Assembly (NCBI GenBank): GCA_964424035.1 | Contig: CAYRHB010000101.1 | Location: 1 to 13,391 of the forward strand | Reading direction: 5' to 3' | DNA from: Leptolinea sp964424035 | GTDB taxonomy: Bacteria; Chloroflexota; Anaerolineae; Anaerolineales; Anaerolineaceae | DNA: 13,391 bases | In this document: piece after piece, positions 1-7,175 of the stretch | How positions within the stretch are numbered: the first letter of the stretch is position 1 | Layout of the letters: every line of letters starts with the position of its first letter | The notes under the pieces: generated by a model | Databases searched by the model: none | Seen by the model: the letters and a program-made list of their open reading frames with translations, nothing else | Told to the model about the DNA's origin: nothing | Translations under genes and position numbers: made by a program

Positions 1-296
1 CCACTGTTACGGCAGACGGCTTGCGGGCTATTGTGATTTACGCCGATGTGCTTTTCAAAGCCACCAAGGTTGATGGTGTTTATGTCAGCGATGCGAAGAA
101 AAATCCGAAAGCGGTAAAATTTGACCGCCTTACTTACATTGATACGATCAACCGCCGGCTTGAAGTAATGGACACGACTGCCATTACCCTGTGCATGGAA
201 AATAAACTGCCCATTCTGGTGGTAAACCTGTGGGATGAAAAAGCCCTGCGGAATGTACTGCTCGGAGGCCAGGAAGGAACCCTGGTTACCAGCTAA
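1..296 (+). CDS. pyrH: UMP kinase, C-terminal part (5' end outside window)
   Basis: This is the last ~98 codons of the bacterial hexameric UMP kinase, which phosphorylates UMP to UDP with ATP in cytoplasmic pyrimidine nucleotide synthesis. The frame is open from base 3, with no start in the window. The family signature KATKVDGVY is followed by a D-x-KK-x-P segment, YDRLTY-like FDRLTY, an EVMDTTAITLC stretch and KLPILVVNL. These correspond to the amino-acid-kinase fold regions that bind nucleotide near the C-terminus of PyrH. The protein ends in GTLVTS, as PyrH proteins usually do. The usual downstream partner frr (ribosome recycling factor) is absent; instead a minus-strand gene converges on it, with the stop codons only 3 bases apart. 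Identification is firm from the family motifs; start and promoter cannot be seen. Confidence 0.93.
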   Translation, partial: TVTADGLRAIVIYADVLFKATKVDGVYVSDAKKNPKAVKFDRLTYIDTINRRLEVMDTTAITLCMENKLPILVVNLWDEKALRNVLLGGQEGTLVTS

Positions 297-299
297 CCG

Positions 300-1658
300 T
301 TAGCGGGCATAATCAATCTGCAGGTAGAAAATCTCTGATTCGGGGAGGGCGGCTATCAAATGGCTGCCCTCTCCTTCTATGCCAAGGTGAAGTTCCACCG
401 TTCCAGTGGTTCTCTTCGCGTATATGAAACGGGATTCATCAACCCACCTGAACCAGAATGCGCCTTCGGTTCCGGCCAGGTTCCGAATCGAGCCATCCAT
501 ACTATTAACCGTGACAGCCAGTTGAGAAGCCGCCTGATACGCAAAGGCATCACTGCCCATTTTCCATCCATGCATAATCGGGATTCCACCGCTGAAATTA
601 ATGCTCTCATTTTGTCCGTTGATCTGTGCGGTTCGAATTTCACGTTTATTTTCCACGGGCTGACCGGTTTCCCTGACATAATAGAACTTCTGAAGATCCG
701 GTGAAACCGATACTGGACCGAGGAATTGCGGGATGACCTGTGTCTGTAAGACCGGATTCCCGCTGTGCGTATCCATGATCCAGATGGAAGAAGGTTGACG
801 TGGTTCAGCCAATGGGTCCGCCGCCGGGATAACAACAGCCAGCCGGCTCCCATCGGCCGCCCAGACAGGTTGCGGATAATACATGTATTCCGAGTATGTC
901 ATGACCGGCAGGAAAGTCAACGGCAGGCATGGTGCCGGATTTCCATATAAATCCATGATGCTGATTTTCTCCGCTGTCGAGATGGCCATCCATTTTCCAT
1001 CAGGCGAGAAGGCTGCCATGCCTCCTTTGCCTGATGCGAGTCTGTATCCCCATCTACCGGTATCCCCATCTACAACCAGGAGATCATCGTTCAATATCAA
1101 TCCCGGGCCTTCGAATAGATCCCGTGTGGTAAATGCGAGTTGGTGTGTCCCCGGTATCCATTGCATATTGACCGCTGAAGTCCCCTGACTGTCGGTTGAC
1201 GTTTTTAAGCCGGTCAGGTCATTCCAGGTTATGACTTCCCGTAAATTACTGCCGTCAAACCCAATGATCCATAAGGATGTCCGGAAGTCCTGACCTTCCC
1301 GCAAGATGGCGATTAAAGCGCCGTCGCCTGAGATCCGGATATCCACCGCGTTACCGGTATCCAGGATCAGCTTTGTCCCGGTTGTCTGGGTCCAGGCATA
1401 CAGATTACGATCGGGTCCAATAAAAGCTACCCGCAATTCGGAAGGGTGCCACACATCAACCGGAAGCGGTGTGGGCAAGGCAGTCGGCGCGGGTTCGACC
1501 GTACCTGTTTTAACCGGCTCAACCGTTTGCGGAAAGGCATTTAACGTACCGGACACAATGGTCTCTACATTTATCTGCTCTTCCGCATTATTCAAAAAAT
1601 TGCAGGAGAACAGGAAAATCATCACCAGCAGAGTTGATACGAGGTTCCCGGGTTTCAT
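300..1658 (-). CDS. Putative lipoprotein with TolB/WD40-like beta-propeller
   Basis: A secreted, probably lipid-anchored protein of about 452 residues with no assigned function. I chose the ATG at 1658 because AAAGG lies six bases upstream and the protein then begins with a lipoprotein signal peptide: MKPGN, a hydrophobic core, and a lipobox LFSC with Cys19. An in-frame ATG at 1688 has no ribosome binding site and would add ten residues before the signal. A Pro/Thr-rich linker (about residues 45-65, with PTALPTPLP) leads into repeated beta-strand units of propeller type. Examples are LRVAFIGPDRNLYAWTQ, ISGDGALIAILREG, FSPDGKWMAIST and VSPDLQKFYYVRETG. The SPDG/SGDG turns are typical of TolB/PD40 repeats. 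Such propellers usually bind proteins or glycans, and no catalytic residues are apparent. It ends three bases from the pyrH stop with no hairpin between them. The propeller call is family-level inference. Confidence 0.8.
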   Translation of the reverse strand: MKPGNLVSTLLVMIFLFSCNFLNNAEEQINVETIVSGTLNAFPQTVEPVKTGTVEPAPTALPTPLPVDVWHPSELRVAFIGPDRNLYAWTQTTGTKLILDTGNAVDIRISGDGALIAILREGQDFRTSLWIIGFDGSNLREVITWNDLTGLKTSTDSQGTSAVNMQWIPGTHQLAFTTRDLFEGPGLILNDDLLVVDGDTGRWGYRLASGKGGMAAFSPDGKWMAISTAEKISIMDLYGNPAPCLPLTFLPVMTYSEYMYYPQPVWAADGSRLAVVIPAADPLAEPRQPSSIWIMDTHSGNPVLQTQVIPQFLGPVSVSPDLQKFYYVRETGQPVENKREIRTAQINGQNESINFSGGIPIMHGWKMGSDAFAYQAASQLAVTVNSMDGSIRNLAGTEGAFWFRWVDESRFIYAKRTTGTVELHLGIEGEGSHLIAALPESEIFYLQIDYAR

Positions 1659-1744
1659 AGTTGCCTTTCTGTGACCTGATATATCCATTGTACATATCTA
1701 TGGGTATAACAACACATTACAGAAATCCCCCCAAAATAATCCTT

Positions 1745-1756
1745 ACCTCCGGAGGT
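1745..1756. repeat. 12-bp perfect palindrome
   Basis: ACCTCCGGAGGT is its own reverse complement. It lies between two divergently arranged genes (lipoprotein on the left, hydrolase on the right), about 90 bases from the lipoprotein start. It could be a regulator-binding site. It also contains GGAGG on both strands, but no open frame follows at ribosome-binding-site distance. Function is unknown. Confidence 0.45.
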
Positions 1757-1778
1757 CTAATATTAGAAAAATTCACAG

Positions 1779-1802
1779 TCTGTACCTATCGCCTGGTACA
1801 GA
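1779..1802. repeat. Inverted repeat, 8-bp arms, 8-bp spacer
   Basis: TCTGTACC and GGTACAGA form perfect arms around an 8-base spacer. No U-run follows on the plus strand. On the minus strand the nearest T-run is short and displaced by several bases, so this is a poor terminator. An operator for a dimeric regulator in the intergenic region between the lipoprotein and hydrolase genes is the likelier reading, but this is inference. Confidence 0.45.
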
Positions 1803-1864
1803 TGATGAATTCAAAAGAAACCTGCATATTTTTTGTCCAGACCGGTATAACAATCTGTCTAATG

Positions 1865-1893
1865 TATAATCCGTAGATGTCAGAAAATGACAT
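1865..1893 (+). promoter_or_regulatory. Possible -10 box with overlapping inverted repeat upstream of hydrolase gene
   Basis: A perfect TATAAT lies at 1865-1870. An inverted repeat, ATGTCA-GAAAA-TGACAT, at 1877-1893 sits where transcription would start. No good -35 is present 16-18 bases upstream, so any promoter here would be weak or activator-dependent. The geometry (operator over the start point) fits repression. It stands about 55-80 bases before the hydrolase start. Confidence 0.35.
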
Positions 1894-1946
1894 TTCCCCT
1901 AAAAGATAGTTAACCCATTGACCAATATCAGACACCAATAACAGGT

Positions 1947-3080
1947 ATGGAAAAGAGACCAGCTTCCCAGCCTTTTTCCCGAAAGGTAATCCGACCCATG
2001 AATATCATCATTGGTATTCTTCTGCTGATCATTCTGGCAGCCACAGGTTTTCTATTTGCCCGCAGCCCCGGGAATCCGGCTCCAATTCTTGATTCATCCG
2101 GTAAGCCCAGTCCTGGAAGTATTTCAGAAAAGATTTTCATTGATGTTAATGGCACCAGACAGGGAATGGTCATTAAGGGTAAAGATCTTTCAAATCCTGT
2201 ACTGCTCTATATCCACGGCGGTATTCCCGATTACTTCCTGACAGCTCAATACCCGACCGGTATGGAGGATTATTTCACAGTTGTGTGGTGGGAGATGCTC
2301 GGTCAGGGTATTTCCTTTGATCCTTCCATTTCCAAAGAGACTATGACCACCGGTCAGCTGGTTTCTGATGTGATTGCGGTCACAAACTATCTATGTGATC
2401 GATTTGACCGGAAAAAGATATTTTTAATGGGGCACTCCGGTGGAACGTTTTACGGGTTGCAGGCAGCAGCGCAAGCTCCGGAGCTATATCATGCTTACAT
2501 CGCCGTCGCCCAAATATCCAATCAACTGGAATCCGAGAAATCAGCCTACACGTACATGCTGGATGAATTCGAAAAACAGGGAAACACGAAAATGGTCGCT
2601 GAATTGGAAAAAGCTGCCGTAACAGACCAGACCATTCCTCTGCCTGCCTCATACACAGCTGTCCGCGATACCGGTATGCATCGTCTGGGTATCGGCACCA
2701 TGCATGGCATGGATTCGATCCTCACAGGTTTATTGATCCCCTCCTTTCTGTTCCGCGAGTATACGGTGGGCGAGAAGATCGGTCTATGGCGCGGGAAAAT
2801 ATCTTTCGGCAGCACCACTTTCAATCAGCAACTGTCCACTGATCTGAATACTGTCGTTACGGAAGTTACTGTTCCTGTTTACTTTTTCCACGGAATTTTT
2901 GATTACACAGTCAATTATGAGCTGGCAAAACGCTATTTTGACAGATTGGAAGCACCGGTGAAAGGTTTCTATACATTTATGAACTCCGCGCACAGCCCGA
3001 TGTTCGAAGAACCGGACCGCATGGGCGAGATCATAAAAGAGGATGTGCTAACCGGCCAGGTCAATCTGGCGGATCAATAG
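1947..3080 (+). CDS. Membrane-anchored alpha/beta hydrolase
   Basis: An alpha/beta-hydrolase-fold protein of 377 residues. A hydrophobic segment at about residues 19-37, after a basic N-terminus, probably tethers the enzyme with its catalytic domain outside the cytoplasm. The oxyanion region is LLYIHGG (residues 86-92), and the nucleophile elbow GHSGG places the catalytic serine at 164. Likely partners are Asp319 in FHGIFDY and His349 in NSAHSP, in the correct order for a Ser-Asp-His triad. The HGG start and WWEMLGQGIS segment resemble proline-iminopeptidase/S33-like hydrolases, but the substrate cannot be read. The start is uncertain: ATG 1947 has only a weak AGG close by, while ATG 1998 (MNIIIG) has GAAAGG about 11 bases upstream but loses the basic residues before the membrane segment. 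The gene stands alone, followed by the pheST leader. Confidence 0.85.
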   Translation: MEKRPASQPFSRKVIRPMNIIIGILLLIILAATGFLFARSPGNPAPILDSSGKPSPGSISEKIFIDVNGTRQGMVIKGKDLSNPVLLYIHGGIPDYFLTAQYPTGMEDYFTVVWWEMLGQGISFDPSISKETMTTGQLVSDVIAVTNYLCDRFDRKKIFLMGHSGGTFYGLQAAAQAPELYHAYIAVAQISNQLESEKSAYTYMLDEFEKQGNTKMVAELEKAAVTDQTIPLPASYTAVRDTGMHRLGIGTMHGMDSILTGLLIPSFLFREYTVGEKIGLWRGKISFGSTTFNQQLSTDLNTVVTEVTVPVYFFHGIFDYTVNYELAKRYFDRLEAPVKGFYTFMNSAHSPMFEEPDRMGEIIKEDVLTGQVNLADQ

Positions 3081-3170
3081 TAGCCCTTTTTTATCAGCAG
3101 GATTCCCGGAAAGACCGACGAATCTGCTTTACAAAAGAAACACATGGATATTCCCTGCAGGGCTTAGCTC

Positions 3171-3200
3171 TTGACACAATTCACCTTTCCGAGATATTAT
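3171..3200 (+). promoter_or_regulatory. Promoter of the pheST T-box leader
   Basis: A consensus -35 TTGACA (3171-3176) is followed, after an 18-bp spacer, by the -10 TATTAT (3195-3200). Transcription would begin near 3207, just ahead of the T-box stem I. This is a sigma-70-type promoter that fits constitutive initiation, with regulation left to the leader. Confidence 0.75.
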
Positions 3201-3206
3201 CAGGGT

Positions 3207-3497
3207 ACAATACAAAAAAGGCTGTGAAAGAGAAGAGTAGGCTGACAGGCACCGCCAGAGAAATGCGCCGGATCGAAAGACCGCTGCAAAGCGCATTCGG
3301 AAGAAATCAGTTGAAGTTCGCTCCCGAGCCGACCGGGTGAACAGTTGAAGTAACCCGTTCCGTTTTGCCAGCGTTATCCGGCCGCCAGGTATTTATTCAA
3401 ATACAGCCTTCTGGCACCAAGCGGGCAGCTCGGCTGCCAACAAGGGTGGTACCACGGACTTCATCCCGTCCCTTGACGGGGTGGAGTTTTTATTTTT
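3207..3497 (+). promoter_or_regulatory. T-box leader (phenylalanine-specific) of pheST
   Basis: A tRNA-sensing riboswitch that turns on pheS-pheT when uncharged tRNA-Phe accumulates. The conserved T-box AAGGGTGGTACCACGG is at 3442-3457, with the acceptor-binding bulge UGGU at 3447-3450. The last U matches the A discriminator of tRNA-Phe. In stem I, AGAAGAGUA (3231-3239) lies opposite GAAGUUCG (3313-3320). The flanking helix pairs GGCUGA (3240-3245) with UCAGUU (3307-3312) and the outer pairing is GGCU (3220-3223) with AGCC (3327-3330). This sets the specifier codon as UUC, 3317-3319, a Phe codon. Further hairpins are CGGGT/ACCCG (3334-3357), GCCAG/CTGGC (3384-3415) and GGCAGC/GCTGCC (3424-3438). 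The antiterminator pairs AAGGG (3442-3446) with CCCUU (3470-3474) and ACGG (3454-3457) with CCGU (3466-3469). It competes with the terminator. Confidence 0.95.
3458..3492 (+). terminator. T-box intrinsic terminator
   Basis: The arms at 3458-3470 and 3475-3487 form a 13-bp stem (two G-U pairs) with a CCUU loop, followed by UUUUU-A-UUUUU. It shares bases 3466-3474 with the antiterminator, so the two folds exclude each other. It ends about 20 bases before the pheS start, whose AAGGAG is left free. Confidence 0.92.
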
Positions 3498-3513
3498 AAG
3501 TGAAGGAGAAAGA

Positions 3514-4557
3514 ATGCAGGATCATCCCATATTAAATGAACTGGAAGAACTGCGGCAAAGGGGTATTTTTACCCTGCAGGCTGTCCAGGACGAATCCGGG
3601 CTGCAAGCCTGGAAGGTGGCCAATCTGGGCCGCAGCGCGCCCATGACCCAGATCTTCAGCCAGATGAAAACGGTCCCCGCCGAAGTCCGTCCACTGGTTG
3701 GCGAACGGGTAAACCAGGTTAAGAAAGAGTTTGAATCCGCCCTGGAAGAGCATGCGGATGTCATTAAGAAAGCTTCATTAAGCAGGAACCTGACCGAAGG
3801 CGCGGTGGATACTACACTCCCCGGCCGGCGACCCACTCACGGCCGGCTGCACCCGCAAACCATGATGCTGCGCGAAATCTACCGCATTTTTGGGGATATG
3901 GGTTTCCAGGTGTACCGTGCCCGCGATGTGGAAACGGACGAATTCAACTTTGAACTGCTGAATATCCCGGCCTATCACCCTGCCCGCGATATGTGGGATA
4001 CATTTTACACAACCAAACCGGGTGTCATCCTGCGTACCCACACCTCCCCCGGCCAGGTGCATGTGATGCGCGAATACTGTCCGCAGCCCATCCGGGTCAT
4101 TCTTCCGGGTATGTGCTACCGTTACGAGCAGATCAGCGCCCGCTCTGAGATCCAATTCCACCAGGTGGAAGGGATCATGGTCGGAAAACACGTCACCCTC
4201 GGTGATATGAAGGGCACACTGACCGATTTCGCCCGCCGGCTCTTTGGAGCCAATGCCCGCACCCGGCTGCGTCCTTCATATTTCCCGTTCACTGAACCGA
4301 GCGGCGAGATGGATGTGGAATGTTTCGTTTGCCATGGTGCGGGTTGCGCCATCTGTAAAAATTCCGGCTGGCTTGAGATTCTGGGTTGCGGCATGATCCA
4401 CCCGGTAGTACTGAGGAACGGCGGTTATGACCCTGCCGAATACTCCGGTTTCGCATTTGGCATGGGGCCGGAACGGATCTCCATCCTGCGCAACAAGATC
4501 AATGACATCCGCAATTTCTGGGCAAATGACATCCGATTCCTGGAGCAGTTTTCATGA
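3514..4557 (+). CDS. pheS: Phenylalanine-tRNA ligase alpha subunit
   Basis: The catalytic subunit of the alpha2-beta2 class II enzyme that charges tRNA-Phe in the cytoplasm; 347 residues, normal length. The start is ATG 3514, preceded by AAGGAG five bases upstream; an earlier in-frame GTG at 3481 lies inside the terminator. Residues 1-90 form the helical tRNA-contacting N-terminus. The class II core follows: MLREIYRIFGDMGFQVY, a motif 2 region CYRYEQISARSEIQFHQVEG (201-220), YFPFTEPS (256-263), and motif 3 GFAFGMGPERISILR (312-326). The ISAR form of motif 2 replaces the common RND..D..H form. Residues 270-281 add a four-cysteine knuckle, CFVCHGAGCAIC, just before GWLEILGCGM. Such an insert occurs in some PheS lineages and may bind zinc. 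It is cotranscribed with pheT, overlapping by four bases, under T-box control. Confidence 0.97.
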   Translation: MQDHPILNELEELRQRGIFTLQAVQDESGLQAWKVANLGRSAPMTQIFSQMKTVPAEVRPLVGERVNQVKKEFESALEEHADVIKKASLSRNLTEGAVDTTLPGRRPTHGRLHPQTMMLREIYRIFGDMGFQVYRARDVETDEFNFELLNIPAYHPARDMWDTFYTTKPGVILRTHTSPGQVHVMREYCPQPIRVILPGMCYRYEQISARSEIQFHQVEGIMVGKHVTLGDMKGTLTDFARRLFGANARTRLRPSYFPFTEPSGEMDVECFVCHGAGCAICKNSGWLEILGCGMIHPVVLRNGGYDPAEYSGFAFGMGPERISILRNKINDIRNFWANDIRFLEQFS

Positions 4558-7088
4558 AAGTACCTCTCAGCTGGTTAAAAGATTACGTCGATATCGACCT
4601 TCCCCTTGATCAACTGGCACGTTTGTTGACCATGGCCGGTCTGGAAGTGGATGAAATCCATACTGTGGGTTTGTCGATCCCGCATTCCGACCACAGTGAA
4701 TTCAAGTTCTCCGGACTGGAGTGGGACCGTGACAAGATCGTGGTCGCTCAGATCGACGAAGTTTTGCCCCATCCCAATGCCGACCGTCTGGTCCTGTGCA
4801 AATTGAAAGACGGTCAGACAGATCATGTGGTTCTCACCGGCGCTCCCAACCTGTACCCGTTCAAGGGACAGGGTCCGCTGGCTGAACCGATCAAGGTTGC
4901 CTACGCGAAAGAAGGTGCCGTCTTATATGACGGACATGCCAATGGGCTTGAACTCACCACCCTGAAACGCGCCAAGATCCGCGGAGTGGAATCCTACTCC
5001 ATGGTGTGTTCGGAAAAGGAACTCGGGATCTCTGAAGAACACGAAGGTGTGATCTTTTTCGAGGCGGACGCGCCCACGGGTATGCCTCTGGTTGATTACA
5101 TCGGGGATGCCGTTTTTGATATCTCCATACTCCCGAACATGATCCGCAATGCCTGTGTGATCGGTGTCGCCCGTGAGGTTGCCTCCCTGACCGGTAAACC
5201 ATTGAAAAAACCTGTTCCGGTTCACAAAGCTACCGGTCCATCCATCAAGGGCAAGGTGTCCATTGAGATCACCAATCCTGAACTCAATCCCCGCTTTGCC
5301 GTGGGTATGATCGCCAACTGCCAGCACATGCAGAGTCCGTACAAGATCCAACGGCGCCTGCGTCTGGCCGGTATGCGTCCGATCAATGCCCTGGTTGATG
5401 CCACCAACTATGTGATGCTGGAAACCGGACAACCACTGCATGCATTTGATTACGATGTACTGGTCAAACGCATTGGCAGCGGACAACCCACCATAATCAC
5501 GCGGACGGCGGCTGAAGGCGAAAAGCTGACCACCCTGGATAACGTGGAGCGCGAGCTCAAAGATTATTCCGTACTGGTTTGCGATACCCGGGGCGCGTTA
5601 AGTGTTGCCGGTGTGATGGGCGGCCTTGAGTCTGAGATCACAGAAGAAACAACAACCGTCCTGTTGGAAGGTGCAGCCTGGAATTTTATCAACATCCGTA
5701 AGACGATGAGCTACCTGAAATTGAAATCAGAGGCATCATTCCGTTTCGCGCGTGGCATCCATCCCGCCATGTGTCCTGACGCGGTCAACCTATGCCTTGA
5801 CCGTATGGCAGAATGGTCCGGTGGTGAGATCTACGCCGACCTGGTGGATGAATATCCGCTTCCGGCAAAGGATCCGGTGGTTACGGTCACCACGGCGGAT
5901 GTCACCCGCTGGCTGGGGATTGAGCTATCCGCCGAGAAGATCGCGGATCTGCTGAGGCCGCTCGAATTTGTCTGCACAGTCAAAGGTGATTCTGTTGAAG
6001 TGAAAACTCCACCCTATCGCCTGGATATCGGTGAGGAGATCATCGGCGTGGCAGATGTGATGGAAGAGGTTGCAAGAATGTATGGGTATGACAATATTCC
6101 CGCGACCCGTCTGATCGATGAAATGCCGCCGCAGCGCAATAACCCGTCGCTTGAATTGGAAGAGCTGGTGCGGGATCAACTGGCAAAATTCGGGTTGCAG
6201 GAGATCATGTCTTACCGGATGACGGCTCCCGATCGGGAAGCCCGTTGGCTTCAACCGATTGACAGATCCGCTGATGATCCGGAATATGTCACCCTGCAAA
6301 ATCCCATCGCCGTTGACCGCCGGGTTATGCGGCGCAGTGTCCTGGCTTCGGTGCTGGAAATCCTGGAAAAGAACATCCGTCTCTCTGACCAGTTGAGACT
6401 GTTCGAGATCGGTCAGACTTACCTGCCCCGTGAAAATGAATTGCTTCCTGCGGAACCCCGCCGTTTGGCCATTGCGCTCTCGGGCAGACGTGAAAATGCG
6501 GCATGGGATCAGAAGAGCAACGCGGTCATGGATTTCTTTGACCTCAAAGGTATTTTGGAAGAACTGGGGGACAGCCTTCATCTTGAAGATTTGTCATTCT
6601 CACCGGTTTCTGAAGATGGATACCATCCCGGTAAGTGCGCTGCCTGGATGTGCGGTGATGTGACGCTCGGAGTGTTCGGTGAAATCCATCCGCTGGTGAA
6701 GGAACGCTACGATTTTTTGCAAAATCCGGTTCTGGCCGCCGATATCGACCTCGAAGCTCTACTGAATGCCATCCCCGAGCTTCATACCATCGAATCGGTC
6801 CCGGCGTACCCACCGGTCCTTGAAGATCTGGCACTAACCGTTGATGAGAGCCTCCCCGCCGGGCAGGTGGAAGCCATGATCCGGCAGACCGGGGGTAAAA
6901 ATCTGGTGGATGTTACATTGTTTGATATCTTCCGCAGTGCCCAGATCGGTGAAGGCAAAAAGAGCCTGGCATACAGCCTCACCTACCAATCCCCCGATCG
7001 CACCCTGACCGATCAGGAAGTCGCCCTGGTTCGCGGTCGAATCGTCAAACGGGTAGAACAGGAACTCGGCGCAAAACTCCGGAGTTGA
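4554..7088 (+). CDS. pheT: Phenylalanine-tRNA ligase beta subunit
   Basis: The large, non-catalytic and editing subunit of PheRS; 844 residues, slightly above the usual ~800. ATG 4554 overlaps the pheS TGA in an ATGA junction, with TGGAG about ten bases upstream, so translation is probably coupled. Domains in order: B1 start (1-40); an EMAP-II-like tRNA-binding fold (about 60-180, with PHPNADRLVLCK, GAPN and a SMVCSEKELGIS segment); the B3/B4 editing region (about 245-425, with INALVDATNYVMLETGQPLHAFD, VAGVMGG and SEASFRFARG); B5 (about 440-518, ending DVMEEVARMYGYDNIP); a core class II-like domain; and the C-terminal FDX-ACB anticodon-binding domain (about 750-844). The usual TPNR-type motif after the tRNA-binding fold reads ILPNMIRNACVIGVAREVA instead. 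A strong terminator follows 36 bases downstream. Confidence 0.97.
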   Translation: MKVPLSWLKDYVDIDLPLDQLARLLTMAGLEVDEIHTVGLSIPHSDHSEFKFSGLEWDRDKIVVAQIDEVLPHPNADRLVLCKLKDGQTDHVVLTGAPNLYPFKGQGPLAEPIKVAYAKEGAVLYDGHANGLELTTLKRAKIRGVESYSMVCSEKELGISEEHEGVIFFEADAPTGMPLVDYIGDAVFDISILPNMIRNACVIGVAREVASLTGKPLKKPVPVHKATGPSIKGKVSIEITNPELNPRFAVGMIANCQHMQSPYKIQRRLRLAGMRPINALVDATNYVMLETGQPLHAFDYDVLVKRIGSGQPTIITRTAAEGEKLTTLDNVERELKDYSVLVCDTRGALSVAGVMGGLESEITEETTTVLLEGAAWNFINIRKTMSYLKLKSEASFRFARGIHPAMCPDAVNLCLDRMAEWSGGEIYADLVDEYPLPAKDPVVTVTTADVTRWLGIELSAEKIADLLRPLEFVCTVKGDSVEVKTPPYRLDIGEEIIGVADVMEEVARMYGYDNIPATRLIDEMPPQRNNPSLELEELVRDQLAKFGLQEIMSYRMTAPDREARWLQPIDRSADDPEYVTLQNPIAVDRRVMRRSVLASVLEILEKNIRLSDQLRLFEIGQTYLPRENELLPAEPRRLAIALSGRRENAAWDQKSNAVMDFFDLKGILEELGDSLHLEDLSFSPVSEDGYHPGKCAAWMCGDVTLGVFGEIHPLVKERYDFLQNPVLAADIDLEALLNAIPELHTIESVPAYPPVLEDLALTVDESLPAGQVEAMIRQTGGKNLVDVTLFDIFRSAQIGEGKKSLAYSLTYQSPDRTLTDQEVALVRGRIVKRVEQELGAKLRS

Positions 7089-7124
7089 TCAAACCGGGTT
7101 TTAGATGAGCAAGAATGTCATATG

Positions 7125-7156
7125 AAAACAGGTGGACCTGCGTCCACCTGTTTTTT
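7125..7156. terminator. Terminator after pheT, possibly bidirectional
   Basis: AAAACAGGTGGAC (7125-7137), a four-base loop and GTCCACCTGTTTT (7142-7154) form a perfect 13-bp stem ending in a six-T run on the plus strand. Read from the minus strand the hairpin ends in TTTT. It may therefore also end the convergent glycosyltransferase gene, whose stop is 19 bases away. Confidence 0.92.
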
Positions 7157-7175
7157 ATTCCGGAAGGTTTCTTTT

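Noticed and set aside
377..853. Minus-strand open frame of 158 codons
   Set aside because: It lies inside the lipoprotein gene in another frame, is rich in Arg/Trp/Ser and lacks a ribosome binding site; the propeller repeats in the main frame are convincing.
1661..1876. Plus-strand open frame of 71 codons between lipoprotein and hydrolase genes
   Set aside because: It has no ribosome binding site, overlaps the lipoprotein signal region and spans the inverted repeats.
3096..3128. Possible terminator after the hydrolase (AGCAGGATTC paired with GAATCTGCT)
   Set aside because: The stem has a bulge and a 14-base loop and is followed only by TT, so termination is doubtful; the CCCTGCAGGG palindrome at 3153-3162 also lacks a T-run.
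4923..5486. Minus-strand open frame of 187 codons opposite pheT
   Set aside because: It is antisense to conserved PheT sequence, with a His/Gln/Gly-rich composition typical of a shadow frame.
5925..6581. Minus-strand open frame of 218 codons opposite pheT
   Set aside because: It is long, but entirely antisense to the B5 and core domains of PheT, with no start site signal or family motif.
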